The notes beneath the pieces are model-generated. The model saw only the letters and a program-made list of their open reading frames with translations, did not search any database and was not told the DNA's origin. The translations under genes and the position numbers were made by a program. From NCBI RefSeq assembly GCF_036884655.1, contig NC_088342.1, positions 30,321,501 through 30,385,500 on the forward strand: a stretch of DNA of 64,000 nucleotides, read 5' to 3'. The stretch is from Musa acuminata AAA Group. Taxonomy: Eukaryota; Streptophyta; Magnoliopsida; Zingiberales; Musaceae. Positions 1-9,774 of this stretch are shown in pieces (position 1 is the first letter of the stretch; each line of letters opens with the position of its first letter).

Positions 1-641
1 ACCACCTCCTTGAGTAGTCGTCATGACATTATATGAATTTTCCTGCCTTAATCTCAATTCTTCCTGAACACACATGCTAGTCAACTTATTCATGTCCCAC
101 TTATCTTTATTTGTATTGTAGTGAATCTTGAATGGGCCAAACTGAGAAGGAAGAGAATTGAGAATAAATTGCACAAGGAAGGATTCATCAACATTCATGC
201 CTAATGTTTTAAGTTTTGCAGCTTTGTCAGCCATATTGAGGATATGATCCTGAATTCCTCGAGTACCATCATACTGAGCTGTAGTCAGTTCTTTCATCAA
301 TGTGCCAGCCAATGACTTATCAGCAGATTTAAATCTGTCTTCAATAACCTTTAAATATTCCTTTGCGCTAGTTGCAATCGGTAATGAAGTCTTTATATTA
401 TTTGCAATTGTCATTCTTATGAACATTAAACTAAGCCTATCAGATCTTTCCCAAGCCTTCATTTCATTAACTTGTTCTGCAGTAGTTTCATCAGTCAAGT
501 CTGCAGGTTTTTCAACAAGTAATGCTAGATCAAGATCTAATACACCCAGTGTGAATTGCACATGCTCTAACCATTCTGAATAATTTGATCCAGAAAGTAT
601 AGGGACACTTGAAGCATATGAATGTATATGCGGAAGTACCA
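1..641 (-). CDS. Copia gag polyprotein, N-terminal part (UBN2-type)
   Basis: An open frame without stops runs from about 641 to the window edge. Translated segments include SGSNYSEWLEHVQFTLGVLD, then a stretch with KAWERSDRLSLMFIRMTI and LPSQFGPFKIHYNT, which is the conserved gag (UBN2/retrotran_gag) pattern of plant copia elements. Gag forms the virus-like particle that packages element RNA. No ATG is obvious at the beginning. The frame instead opens directly after a polypyrimidine stretch and CAG at 642-644, so the start codon may sit in a leader exon and be joined by splicing. That is inference; the alternative is an internal methionine start at the KAWERSD region. Confidence 0.8.
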
Positions 642-1186
642 CTGCAAAAAGATATATAACAACATTAATGCTTTGAATTTGTCAAAAAATTGATGAACTA
701 TTGATATCATCTATATTACACCTTTGGGTGAAATATTGACATATCTAGTGTTCACTCAAGAATATTTTGGAGGACTGATACCATCCTTGAGGAATAGGTA
801 TTGTTACCTTTGGGTATACAACCCTAAACTGCAAGGATATCTAAAATAGTATCATCCTACCCCATCACATAATTATTTAAATTAGATTCTCCTTTGGGAT
901 TATCTAAATCTCATAATTATATGTGCCATTATGAATATTATTTCTTTAATATCATTTAGGACTAATTCTTTAATATTATTTTATAAGTCATTAGTCCAGG
1001 TCACTTTGGTGGCTTCAAGACTAATGCAATGATATAAAATAAAAATGTCCTGACAAAACTTTTATTGTAATTCATATCACAAAAGTTTATCATCCTAGGC
1101 CACTTTGGTAGCTACTAGTCAGATAAAACTAAGGGAAATAAATTACAAATAATATTCATCAATATTTCTTTAATTTTGCTAAACAA

Positions 1187-1475
1187 TTCAATAATAAAAT
1201 AACAATAATAATTATTGAACATTTATGTAAAGCAGTTCAATAATAAATAACCATAACAATTATTGAACATTTATGTAAAGTAATTCAATAATAAATAACC
1301 AAAATAATTATTGAACATTTATGTAGAGCAGTTCAATAATAAATAACCATAACAATTATTGAATATTAAAGCAAAGTAATTCAATAATAAATAATAATAA
1401 TAATTATTGAAATTTAATGCTAAGTAGTTCAATAATAAATAACCATAACAATTATTGAACTTTAATAAAACTCAT
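1187..1475. repeat. 48-bp AT-rich tandem repeat, about six copies
   Basis: Units begin at about 1187, 1236, 1284, 1332, 1380 and 1428, each starting TTCAATAATAAATAA. Every unit contains an internal inverted match (TTCAATAAT against ATTATTGAA), so each could fold into a small hairpin. It lies within the copia leader. Confidence 0.85.
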
Positions 1476-2019
1476 ATGATAATTTCAAGCATATACATGT
1501 GAATAAATAAATAAAAAATTCCAAAAAACAATAATTGGATTTTAATTTTATTTACCACATATATAATGAATAATTCATATGAGAAAACTATAAAATAAAC
1601 CATAATTTATAGTTTTTTTTTTAATCATAATTAAATCCAATCAAATAATCAAAAAATATAATCATGATTAAAATTAATCATAATTATAATAAATGATATT
1701 TATCAATTTTATAATTGAGAATATAACCTAAATTTCTCAATTTCATAATGATAAAAAAACGAAAATATTTGATAGGAAATAAATCGAAAATATGCGAATG
1801 GCAGAACTGTAATTTGGCAGAAATTAGACCCGAGGGCAAAACCATAAATATGTTGACAGAACATAAACTGTAATTACGATATTTGCAAAGGGTAAAAATG
1901 TAATTTTTCAAAAACCCTAGCCTCGAGGACAAAAACGTAAATATGCCAAAACCCTAATCTGCCATCGCCGCCGCCGTCGCGAGCGGCGCTGCCGCTGCTG
2001 CCTGCGGCCTGGCCGCCTG

Positions 2020-2115
2020 TACGCGGCTGCGGGCTGCCGCCTGTGCGCGGCCGCCAGCGACCGCCTGTGCGCGGCTGCCAGCGACCGCCTGTGCGCGGCT
2101 GCCAGCGGCAGTTCT
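2020..2115. repeat. 24-bp GC-rich tandem repeat
   Basis: About four copies of a unit based on GCCTGTGCGCGGCTGCCAGC with small variations. It lies within the GC-rich half of the copia leader. Confidence 0.75.
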
Positions 2116-2325
2116 AGCCTGTGCGCGGCCACTGCCGCCACGGCGCTGCCGCCACGGGGCTGTCGTGCGCGGCCGGTGCCGCTGCGGCGGTTCCTGCCCG
2201 CGGGTGGCTGCTGCCAGCACGCGGCCGCCGCCTGTGCACGGCCTACTCACGCATGGCCGCCACCTGGGCTGTCAGCCTGCGTGCGGCCGACCGTCGCATG
2301 GACGGATTCTGGCCGTGTGCGACCG

Positions 2326-2530
2326 GGGTTCTGTGATGCCGTCGCGCGGACGGAGTTCTGTGATGCCGTCGCGCGGACGGAGTTCTGTTCTGTGATGCCG
2401 TCGCGTGGACGGAGTTCTGTGATGCCGTCGCGCGGACGGAGTTCTGTGATGCCGTCACGTGGACGGGGTTCTGTGATGTCCGCATATGGGACGAGTTCTA
2501 TGATGTCCGCATATGGGACGAGTTCTGTAA
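2326..2530. repeat. 27-bp tandem repeat, about seven copies in two subtypes
   Basis: Five units carry GTGATGCCGTCGCGCGGACG, one with a 5-bp slippage insertion. They are followed by two units of a related type carrying ATGATGTCCGCATATGGGAC. All have the same 27-bp period, so the second subtype derives from the first by divergence. Confidence 0.85.
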
Positions 2531-2668
2531 TGCGTACGCTACTCGGCGTAACCGTAGATTTGCAGCGAGGTCGACGGTGACCATTACTGCTTAGCAGTTC
2601 TTGGAAGATAAAGGTAATTATGCATCGTAAATTAATTTACAGATCTAATGCATGATTTCAAAAACCAG

Positions 2669-2680
2669 GCTCTGATACCA
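2669..2680 (-). promoter_or_regulatory. Primer binding site (initiator tRNA-Met)
   Basis: Minus-strand TGGTATCAGAGC, complementary to the 3' end of initiator tRNA-Met. It sits 2 nt inside the LTR and defines the minus orientation of the element. Confidence 0.9.
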
Positions 2681-2682
2681 AT

Positions 2683-3099
2683 TGTAAGCATAAAAATCTG
2701 TAATTATGCTAAATCAATTATGCGGAATTAACCTATATGCCAGGATTGAAATTCAATACATAGATCTAATTATACGATGCGTACCTTTTGATGTCATCCG
2801 TTCAGAGATCTTGTTTGATCTGCTCAGCACACCGTGATCCAAGATTGCTATAGGCTCCGTCTTTAATCCGATCGCGCTGCGGAATCTGCAGGGAGTGCGA
2901 AGAATAGACCCTTTCTCCTCTCTTCCTATCCTTTCACATTCATAGGATCACACAGATTGATGGATTTGGGAAGAGGGTTTTGGGGAGAGAGTCGACGAGA
3001 ATAACTGAATTCCTCAACGGAGAGATGCGTCTATACGTGTCAACGGAACCAATTAGTTATTCTATCTTATTCAATTATAAAGGACCACATATTCTAACA
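2683..3099 (-). repeat. 5' LTR of the copia element (417 bp)
   Basis: Bounded by TG...CA: on the minus strand it begins TGTTAGAATATG and ends CTTACA immediately before the PBS. It is expected to contain the element promoter. It ends only 56 bp before exon 2 of the MYB gene, so it replaces nearly all of the intron sequence visible upstream. Confidence 0.88.
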
Positions 3100-3155
3100 G
3101 TTCGATCTGCTCAAAGGACAATTCTCTGTCTGCTGATCTTTTTCTGTACTTGTAG

Positions 3156-3815
3156 GTTTGCTTCGATGCGGTAAGAGCTGCAGGCTGCGGTGGATAAACT
3201 ACCTCCGGCCCGACCTCAAGCGCGGCAAATTTACAGAGGAGGAACATGAACTCATCATCGAGCTTCACGGCTTGCTTGGGAACAAGTAAGTTACCTTCTT
3301 TTTACCTTTACAGGTCATAAACATGCATGCAATGTTGTTTCTATCGATCAAGGTGGTCGCTGATAGCCGGGCAATTACCGGGGAGGACGGACAACGACAT
3401 CAAGAACTACTGGAACACGCACATCAAGCGAAAGCTCCTCAGCCGGGGTATCGATCCCCAGAGTCACGGCCCGGCCAGTGGCAACGCCGCTCCGCGACGA
3501 CAAGAAATCACGACCATGGCGCAGGACATGATTCTCTCGGAAGCCCCAGTCGACTGCTGCGACAAGACCATCAGCAGCGTCGGCGCCAGCCAAGATTCCG
3601 ACGGCTGCGTCGACCTCGATCTCGGCCTCTCCATGAGCCTCCCTGGCCGCTCTCCGGAACGTCTTCCCCAAACTTCAGTTGCTCCGGCAACAGCTGCAGC
3701 AAGTTGCTGCGCTCCACCCCTTCGTCTGTGCTGCCACCTCGGTTTCCAAAGCGGTGGAGCTTGTGGTTGCCCCGCCACCAAAAACCCACGTCTCCTAAGA
3801 GCTAACACTAGTTGA
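3156..3815 (+). CDS. R2R3-MYB transcription factor, subgroup 4 repressor type, exons 2 and 3
   Basis: Exon 2 is 3156-3285 (130 bp, the usual size in R2R3-MYB genes, entered in phase 1 after TTGTAG). Intron 2 is only 67 bp. Exon 3 is 3353-3815, stop TGA. It encodes the end of R2 ([20 protein letters not shown]) and all of R3 (from [13 protein letters not shown] to [12 protein letters not shown]), followed by the subgroup-4 C1 motif [11 protein letters not shown]. The tail has an EAR repression motif [10 protein letters not shown] (3612-3641) and a Cys-rich stretch with [15 protein letters not shown]. The family (AtMYB4-like) represses phenylpropanoid and lignin genes by recruiting TOPLESS-type corepressors. 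Exon 1 (start of R2) is not in the window: a copia element occupies intron 1. In R3 the bHLH-contact signature is altered (E and Q where R/K and R are usual). Confidence 0.85.
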
Positions 3816-6583
3816 GATTCTTCTATGTGATGGTACTTCTCCCGCAGTGTAAAGTGGAAGGATGCCTGTGGTTGCTTTCAAATGCCAAGTGAAATATTTG
3901 TTTCTCTAGGATTACTCTTAAAGAAGATTTATTTGTAAAATCTCTTTATTATTTATAATCTATTTTTAATTTTTTTAATATTTTAACCTATACTTTAACA
4001 AATAGACTTAAATATCTTTTTTTCCTCACCTTTTGTTCTTTTGTTTTTCTTTTTTTTTTTTTAGGTAAGCATCACGAATAAAGAGCATGAGATAATGATG
4101 GATGATCATATCGACAAAAAGCATAAGAGAGCAACGAGCGAAGAGCATAGAGCAACAATTGAAGATAGTGTCGTTAGAGAGCACGACGCAATGACAGCTT
4201 CGATAATAAGAGCGAGATTATGAGAAAAAAAAAAAGATAAAATCAATAATACTAGGACCATAGATAATAAAATAATATTTTATTATTTTTAAGAGAATAT
4301 CAATAGCAAGATTGTCAAAAGAAAAAAGGGGTGATGAATATTATGCATCATCTTAAATTATATAACTCCAGATGAAAGTTATAATTTGTTTTGAATGATC
4401 TAAGTCTAGGTTTGATTAGAAGGGAAAAATAAAATTAGATGACTGCAGCTCATAAACCGTTAAAACAAAAAAAATAAAAGCATGCAAGGCACTATTTTAC
4501 TGTTCCAGTTCACTAAGGTGAGTTTCTAACAAGAGTACTCTCATTCTTTATTCATCTTTTTATTACAGTATTTCAATACTCTACATGTAATTCCTTCCCT
4601 GCTTAGGTGCGAACTATGAATCACAAAGCTTAGAATTCTTTGTTTATATAGTGATGTGTTAATTCCATGCTTCCTCAAGGTCAAGAGAGAACTTAGAATA
4701 CCTTGATACATGTAGAGGTTGAGTATTCATGGTGTCTTAAGATGAGTTGATGTCTATAGCACACCACTGGCCTGACCTTTAGGCATAAAAGATTATTCCT
4801 CCTTGAACATCCAACATATGGGTGGAAATATATATATGATCCCATCAAATTAAGCAAAGAAAAGAAAAAGGATACATTGGACTGGAATTTGGTGGTTGGT
4901 AGCCAAATGACCTCACTCAACGCTACTACCCCTTGCCTTTGTTTCTGTTAAGCCATATTGTGCCATCTAAAAAAGTAACTTGTAATATTATTGATCACTC
5001 AATCATATTATTAAATTAATATTATAAGTTTATTTTAAAAAATGATCGAATGATCATAAGTTATAAATTATCAAGCTTTTGGGATTTGTGGTCACTCAAT
5101 CAAGTCTTTAAGATGATTAAAAAATATTAATTATTTTTCATGATGTTTAATTAAAAATATTTATACAATTATCATTCTTCGTTTAAGCTTACACTATATA
5201 CTCGGTTTCCTTCACTTACTTGCAAGAGGAGATGGGATGTTAATATATACGTTAAGTTCTTTCTTAAATATATTCATACAATTCTCATTCTTCATTTAGC
5301 TTAGACTTTTTTAAAGCTTAAGACTTTAGAATCATGATCATCCAATCATATTTTTAAGAGTCATTGGGTTCGACTTAGGATTTTGTTTCATTCTCCAATC
5401 TTTTAGTGTCCTTTTTCTATGGGTTTAACCTTTGTATCAATGGATGGCTATTGGTTTAGATTATTGATCAAAGAAGATATTATACGAGGCTTAAACTAAT
5501 GTAAAATCATGCCCTTATGGTGATTTGATCTACTTTAAAGGCTTACTGATGAAGATGCAGTCCAACTTAAACTCCTAGTTTGAGCACAGAATCAGCTCAT
5601 ATACATTATAAACTTATTATTTTAGAGCATTATAACAAACCTAGAAGTGATAGAGTATGCACTCTTTAGCTTGTGCACATGTACTTCAGTTTAGGCATGG
5701 TTCTCCTCTATTTAGTACTGGATAATGGTGCTGTAACTTGGCTCTGGTTTGTTGACTGTTCTCTTCAACCTTCCAGCTTGTCCTGAGCAATATGTGGTTA
5801 TTGTTTTCTGCTCCATTTCAGCATCCACACATGCATCTTCTTGAGAGGTTGTCTTCTCTCATTATTTTTCCAACTCGTGTAAGTGCTAATGTGGCAACAG
5901 TACATGCAAGCGCTGAGGCTTGAGATAGAGACGGGGGGAGAGTGGTGTGCCTGGATGGTGACCATTCTCGTTCCCGATTACAGTGGAAGAGCCTTGATTT
6001 CCTGCAATTAAAGCTGGATATGCTCATGGTTAATATGACATTATGTTTGTTGAATGAATGCCTTTGCAACAGGCATAATCTAGGCCTAGGGACTGTGTAC
6101 AGCAATCCAAAGAGGAGTTTGGCATCACAAATTGGCATGGTTTAAATGAATACATCGTTTGTACTCTCAACTAAATCTTTTGGCAGAGATCTTACCCAGC
6201 TTCTCCCTTTCTCTGTGGTATATTATCTTCGTTTGTGTTGCACTATATCCCCAAGTCCTCCATGGCCAGTTCAAGCATTGATTCCAATGTGTTTCAACTT
6301 GAAAACTGGATCATCACATTTGCAATGATCCTTGCAAGCACAAAGAGTACTAATGAATGACTGATTCTACATTTCAATTTAGTTGATGAAATACCAATTT
6401 AATGGATCCACATACTTTGGCACATGAACTTCACTTGCCAATAATCTCAATTTTATTCATCTCACTTCAAACCTTTAAAGCATAAATCTTTTCATCTCAT
6501 TCTCTTTTGTTTTATTTTCTTTCATCTCAAGCTTGCAGCACACAAGGAAAGAAGGCCAACACAAAACATCAATCGCAGAAACA
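3816..6583. other. Intergenic spacer, no gene recognised
   Basis: AT-rich, with poly-T runs near 4050, short direct repeats around 5170 and 5285 (both containing TCATTCTTC), and imperfect inverted repeats around 4985-5060 (TGATCACTCAATCAT against ATGATCGAATGATCAT). The short frames here have no recognisable domains. It serves as the shared 3' side of the MYB gene (+) and the WEB-like gene (-). Confidence 0.6.
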
Positions 6584-7258
6584 TCAGCTCAGCACACTGT
6601 AAAAGGATGGACTGTAGAGAGTGTTTCTTAGATCAGGAGATGTCTTCCTCTTGGGGAAGAAGTCCCCGATCAGTGGAATGAGAGGCCTCCTCTTCCCCAC
6701 CTTTGTTTTTCCTCTTCCACCAAGCTCATCTTCCATCCTTCCGAGGCTAAGCGCTTGAGCCAGCGTCGGCAAGCGCTCGCTGCTCCCGATCCTCTCCTCT
6801 CCCCATCGATCACTTCGAACTTTGCAGGGCCGCTCTTCGATCGCCAAGCTGCTTGCTTCTGTTTTGGACATGCTCTTCTGGAGCTGGAGGCACAGAGCAG
6901 CGACCGCTACCTTCGTCTCCGACTGCATCTCCTTCAGCAGCTTCACTTCTCGTTTTGCCTCGTACAGCTCCGCCTCCAGCTTCCTGACAGCGTTGACGAC
7001 TCTGAGCTCATTGTCTCGCTCATGAACGAAGCGGAACGTGGAAGACAGGGAGGGCGGCGAGGAGTTGGCCGAAGAGACAGGCTTAGGAGGCGGCAGAGAA
7101 CAGACCGGGCTTCTGATGATGTCGAGCTTGGCAGATGAGCTGGTGGTCTTGCGAGAACTAGCGTTGCCTGCGTGACAGCGATCGCCGTAGACCGCGACGG
7201 CCTCCTTCACGGAGCGAAAAGGACTGGTGGAGTCGACCTCAGCGGGCTCGAACGCCAT
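6584..7258 (-). CDS. Small WEB-family-like coiled-coil protein (224 aa)
   Basis: Single-exon frame on the minus strand. I chose the ATG at 7258 (protein start MAFEPAEVDS) rather than an upstream in-frame ATG at 7447. Only from here does the sequence carry the PFRSVKEAVAVYGDRC motif (residues 13-28), which resembles the N-terminal signature of WEB/PMI2-type proteins (DUF827). Residues about 78-130 form a charged heptad-like coiled coil (KLEAELYEAKREVKLLKEMQ). The C-terminus has a basic segment KRRPLIPLIGDFFPKRK (189-205) and ends YSPSFYSVLS. WEB proteins act in blue-light chloroplast movement, but the short members of the family have no proven role. The assignment rests on motif resemblance. 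It could instead be a lineage-specific coiled-coil protein. Confidence 0.55.
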   Translation of the reverse strand: MAFEPAEVDSTSPFRSVKEAVAVYGDRCHAGNASSRKTTSSSAKLDIIRSPVCSLPPPKPVSSANSSPPSLSSTFRFVHERDNELRVVNAVRKLEAELYEAKREVKLLKEMQSETKVAVAALCLQLQKSMSKTEASSLAIEERPCKVRSDRWGEERIGSSERLPTLAQALSLGRMEDELGGRGKTKVGKRRPLIPLIGDFFPKRKTSPDLRNTLYSPSFYSVLS

Positions 7259-9774
7259 GGTAGCAGGAGCGCAGCAGTGTCCGACGATGCACTGCACCCA
7301 TAGAGTGCAAGGGGATAAGAAGGGAGTGCTGCGATGGCATGATGACGATGATGATGAGTTTGTTTGCTTGGCTTCCACTTCAAAGGCACGCCTAATCTCG
7401 AAGAGAACAAAAGCAAGACGGAACAAGGAATCATATGATTCATGCACGACAAAACAAGATCATACAAGCTGTATGATCGTTCATGCAGAGTGCTCAATTA
7501 AAACCAAACAAAGAAAAAGATCAATCGAATCCGTAAAGATCTGCAACTATTCCACTGGTTATTAGCGACCTTAAACTGCATCCCCACGCTCGAAGAGCAT
7601 GCAAGAGTCAATGAAGTGATACGTACAGTGGGCACAGGACATGCCTCACTGTGAAGCAAAATGCCAGGCAATGTCGCCAACCCAAAGCAATCAGTCTGTG
7701 CCTCCTCTCCATCTTGCTTCGAGTTCATGAGATGTGATATGGGCAAAATAATTTGAAAGCTGCATTACACATCAACACAGTAGGATCCTTTGCAATTCGG
7801 GCAGCTCAACTATAATATTTCTTATAATTTTTTTGGTCTCATAATATTTTCCAAAACAGCTCTAATGCGATCTTATAAAAGGGACTAAATTATGAAACCA
7901 AAAAAAGTTGTGTGACGTGCTTTACACAGGGGATGGATCAAATTGGCTCCAATTATCGATCTCAAATGGATGATTTCAATCTATCCACATGAGATGACGA
8001 CGCTAAAACTGCTCTCTTCAGTAGTTTGTATCTCGAATGATCTGTTTTCCCCTGCAATTGCTGGATGATCTTCTTGGTATGGTTGCTCATACTGTAAGAA
8101 TAATTGGTATTTGGACGTCCCAACCACACATCCGCTTGAGATCAGTGAATTAACATCATAGAACTCCAACAAAAATGATGTGTCAAGCTAAGCTTCAGTT
8201 TACATTCCAAGGAAGCCTCATGTCTTGCAGAATTCTAAACCCTGTAATAACAAGAATAGTTCTATCTTCTCTTAGTGTTATATTCTTCATTTTTAAATTA
8301 TTAATAATATTCATAAAATTTTTAATTATTTAAATATAAAATATTTAATAATTTTTTATATTAAATAATTTTATAGCGAAAGCTTAGTGTTAGGGGCCTA
8401 TTATAAATCTTAGAATTTGAATATTATTTGTGAAAGATTCATGTTAAGTTAATAAGAAAAAATCATGAATATCATAAATAATTAAAAAAATTAAAGGATA
8501 TTATATTTAGATTCACGGTAATGAAATAGTTGATGGGCCCACTATGACGTGCTTAGTTGACGTTAGCCGGAGTTCTCATGAGGAATTCTACTAGTATCCA
8601 AATGTCTAAGTCCCACTAGGAGGATTTTGGTGTCGAAGGACAAACAAGTAAAGAAAAGTGCTGCTGCTGCCGCCGCCTCACTGTATATATATATATATAT
8701 ATATGGTTCAAACATTGATAAGAGTTTTACCTTCTAAAGAATCTGCTCAATACCATTAGCTAATGATGATTTCTGTTGAAAGGAATCAATTAGCTAATGA
8801 TTTAGATGTCACCTTTGTTCTACAACAGTTAGCAACATGTGATCTTGATCTTCCCCTCTCCATAATATTCCATTGTTCACAAACTATGAGCTTCCTGTTC
8901 AAACTCTCTTGATTCTTCTTGTGCAAAAAGTAATTACAATTCACTAGTCAGATCGAATCATATTCTAAATGATATATCATCATTTTTGTAAGATAATAGC
9001 CATGAAATGTTAGCCATGCAGCACATGACACTAGTGAGAAATAATTTTTAAAAAAGAAAGTCCAAAGATAAAATCTAAATGATTCAAAAGTATAACATAA
9101 ATTTTTTGTCACAAGAAATTGGATGTTGATTTATACTTTCAAATAAAGTCTTTCTATTACCTACTCCTCTCACTATTAATATTTATCACATTATCTCTTG
9201 TTATCATAGTATTTATGTCATATATTCAAACTAACTCAAATGATTTTTTTTATTTTTATTTTATCTGATATCGAGTTACGTCAAATTGTTTATGAATGAT
9301 TATTCAAACAATAATTTCCTCAAATTATTCTTCTCCTGTTATTTTAAATCTCTTTTGTACTCACTACTCCACTCGAGTAGATAAACTGAGTTGATAAACT
9401 TCGTACTAACTAAACCTATATAGAAATTGATTACAAGTTTATGCAATATCGTTGACATATACAGCAATTATGTGGGTATGACAGTAAGAGAAATTATTTT
9501 TATACGAATTAATTGGAATTACTATAATTTCCCAAATTTATAATTATCAGTATTTTTATTTAAATATGTGTCAAATTTTGTGGTTAGGTGTCATTTTGGG
9601 TACGTTCTGTGGGTGTCTAATGCCCAGCTCAAATTCAAATCGGTGCCCCATCCGTCGTCACCCCGATTCATCAAGAAACCTAAACCCTAATCGCTCGACA
9701 CCGCTATCGGCCCACACCTCGCCCATGTAGAAGAAGAATAAGAGAGAGGAGGAGGAGAATACGACGACGAGGCG
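7259..9774. other. Divergent intergenic region between the WEB-like gene and ARP5
   Basis: Holds the promoters of both flanking genes. It contains an (AT)n run at about 8683-8704, AT-rich stretches at 8280-8520 and 9050-9560, and near ARP5 a pyrimidine/GC-richer 5' leader. No other coding exon was recognised. Confidence 0.6.
9681..9692 (+). promoter_or_regulatory. Telo-box like motif upstream of ARP5
   Basis: AAACCCTAA lies about 90 bp upstream of the ARP5 start codon, and a second copy (TAAACCCTAG) lies just inside intron 1 (about 9890). Such telo-boxes are common in promoters and first introns of plant housekeeping genes. A role here is inference. Confidence 0.45.

Larger units (their letters stand above)
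642..2668 (-). other. Retrotransposon leader with three tandem-repeat blocks
   Basis: This is the untranslated leader between PBS and gag. It is unusually long and compositionally split. The part at 642-1920 is very AT-rich, while 1960-2580 is strongly GC-rich. It contains three separate minisatellites, listed individually. Open frames in the GC-rich part occur on both strands and read as low-complexity Ala/Arg repeats, so they are composition artefacts rather than proteins. Confidence 0.7.
1..3099 (-). mobile_element. Ty1/copia LTR retrotransposon, 5' part (continues off left edge)
   Basis: Read on the minus strand the order is LTR (3099-2683), primer binding site (2680-2669), a 2-kb leader and then gag (641 down to 1), which runs out of the window. 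The LTR starts TGTTAGAATATG and ends CTTACA, and a PBS reading TGGTATCAGAGC (initiator tRNA-Met type) lies 2 nt inside it. The polymerase half and the second LTR must lie left of the window, so target-site duplication cannot be tested; the 5 bases next to the LTR are GTTCG (3100-3104). The gag frame is uninterrupted, which suggests a fairly young copy. The element lies in intron 1 of the MYB gene, in opposite orientation to it. Confidence 0.88.

Noticed and set aside
1187..1475. Regular 48-bp repeats resembling a CRISPR-like array
   Set aside because: Contiguous tandem units with no unique spacers, inside a plant retrotransposon leader.
1917..2580. Long overlapping Ala/Arg-rich open frames on both strands
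   Set aside because: They result from GC-rich 24- and 27-bp tandem repeats in the retrotransposon leader. There are no domains and all frames are open.
3323..3808. Other-frame open frames over MYB exon 3 on both strands
   Set aside because: Shadows of the GC-rich MYB frame, which alone carries the R3 repeat and EAR motif.
6755..7565. Plus-strand frames opposite the WEB-like gene
   Set aside because: No conserved motif; antisense shadows of the minus-strand frame.
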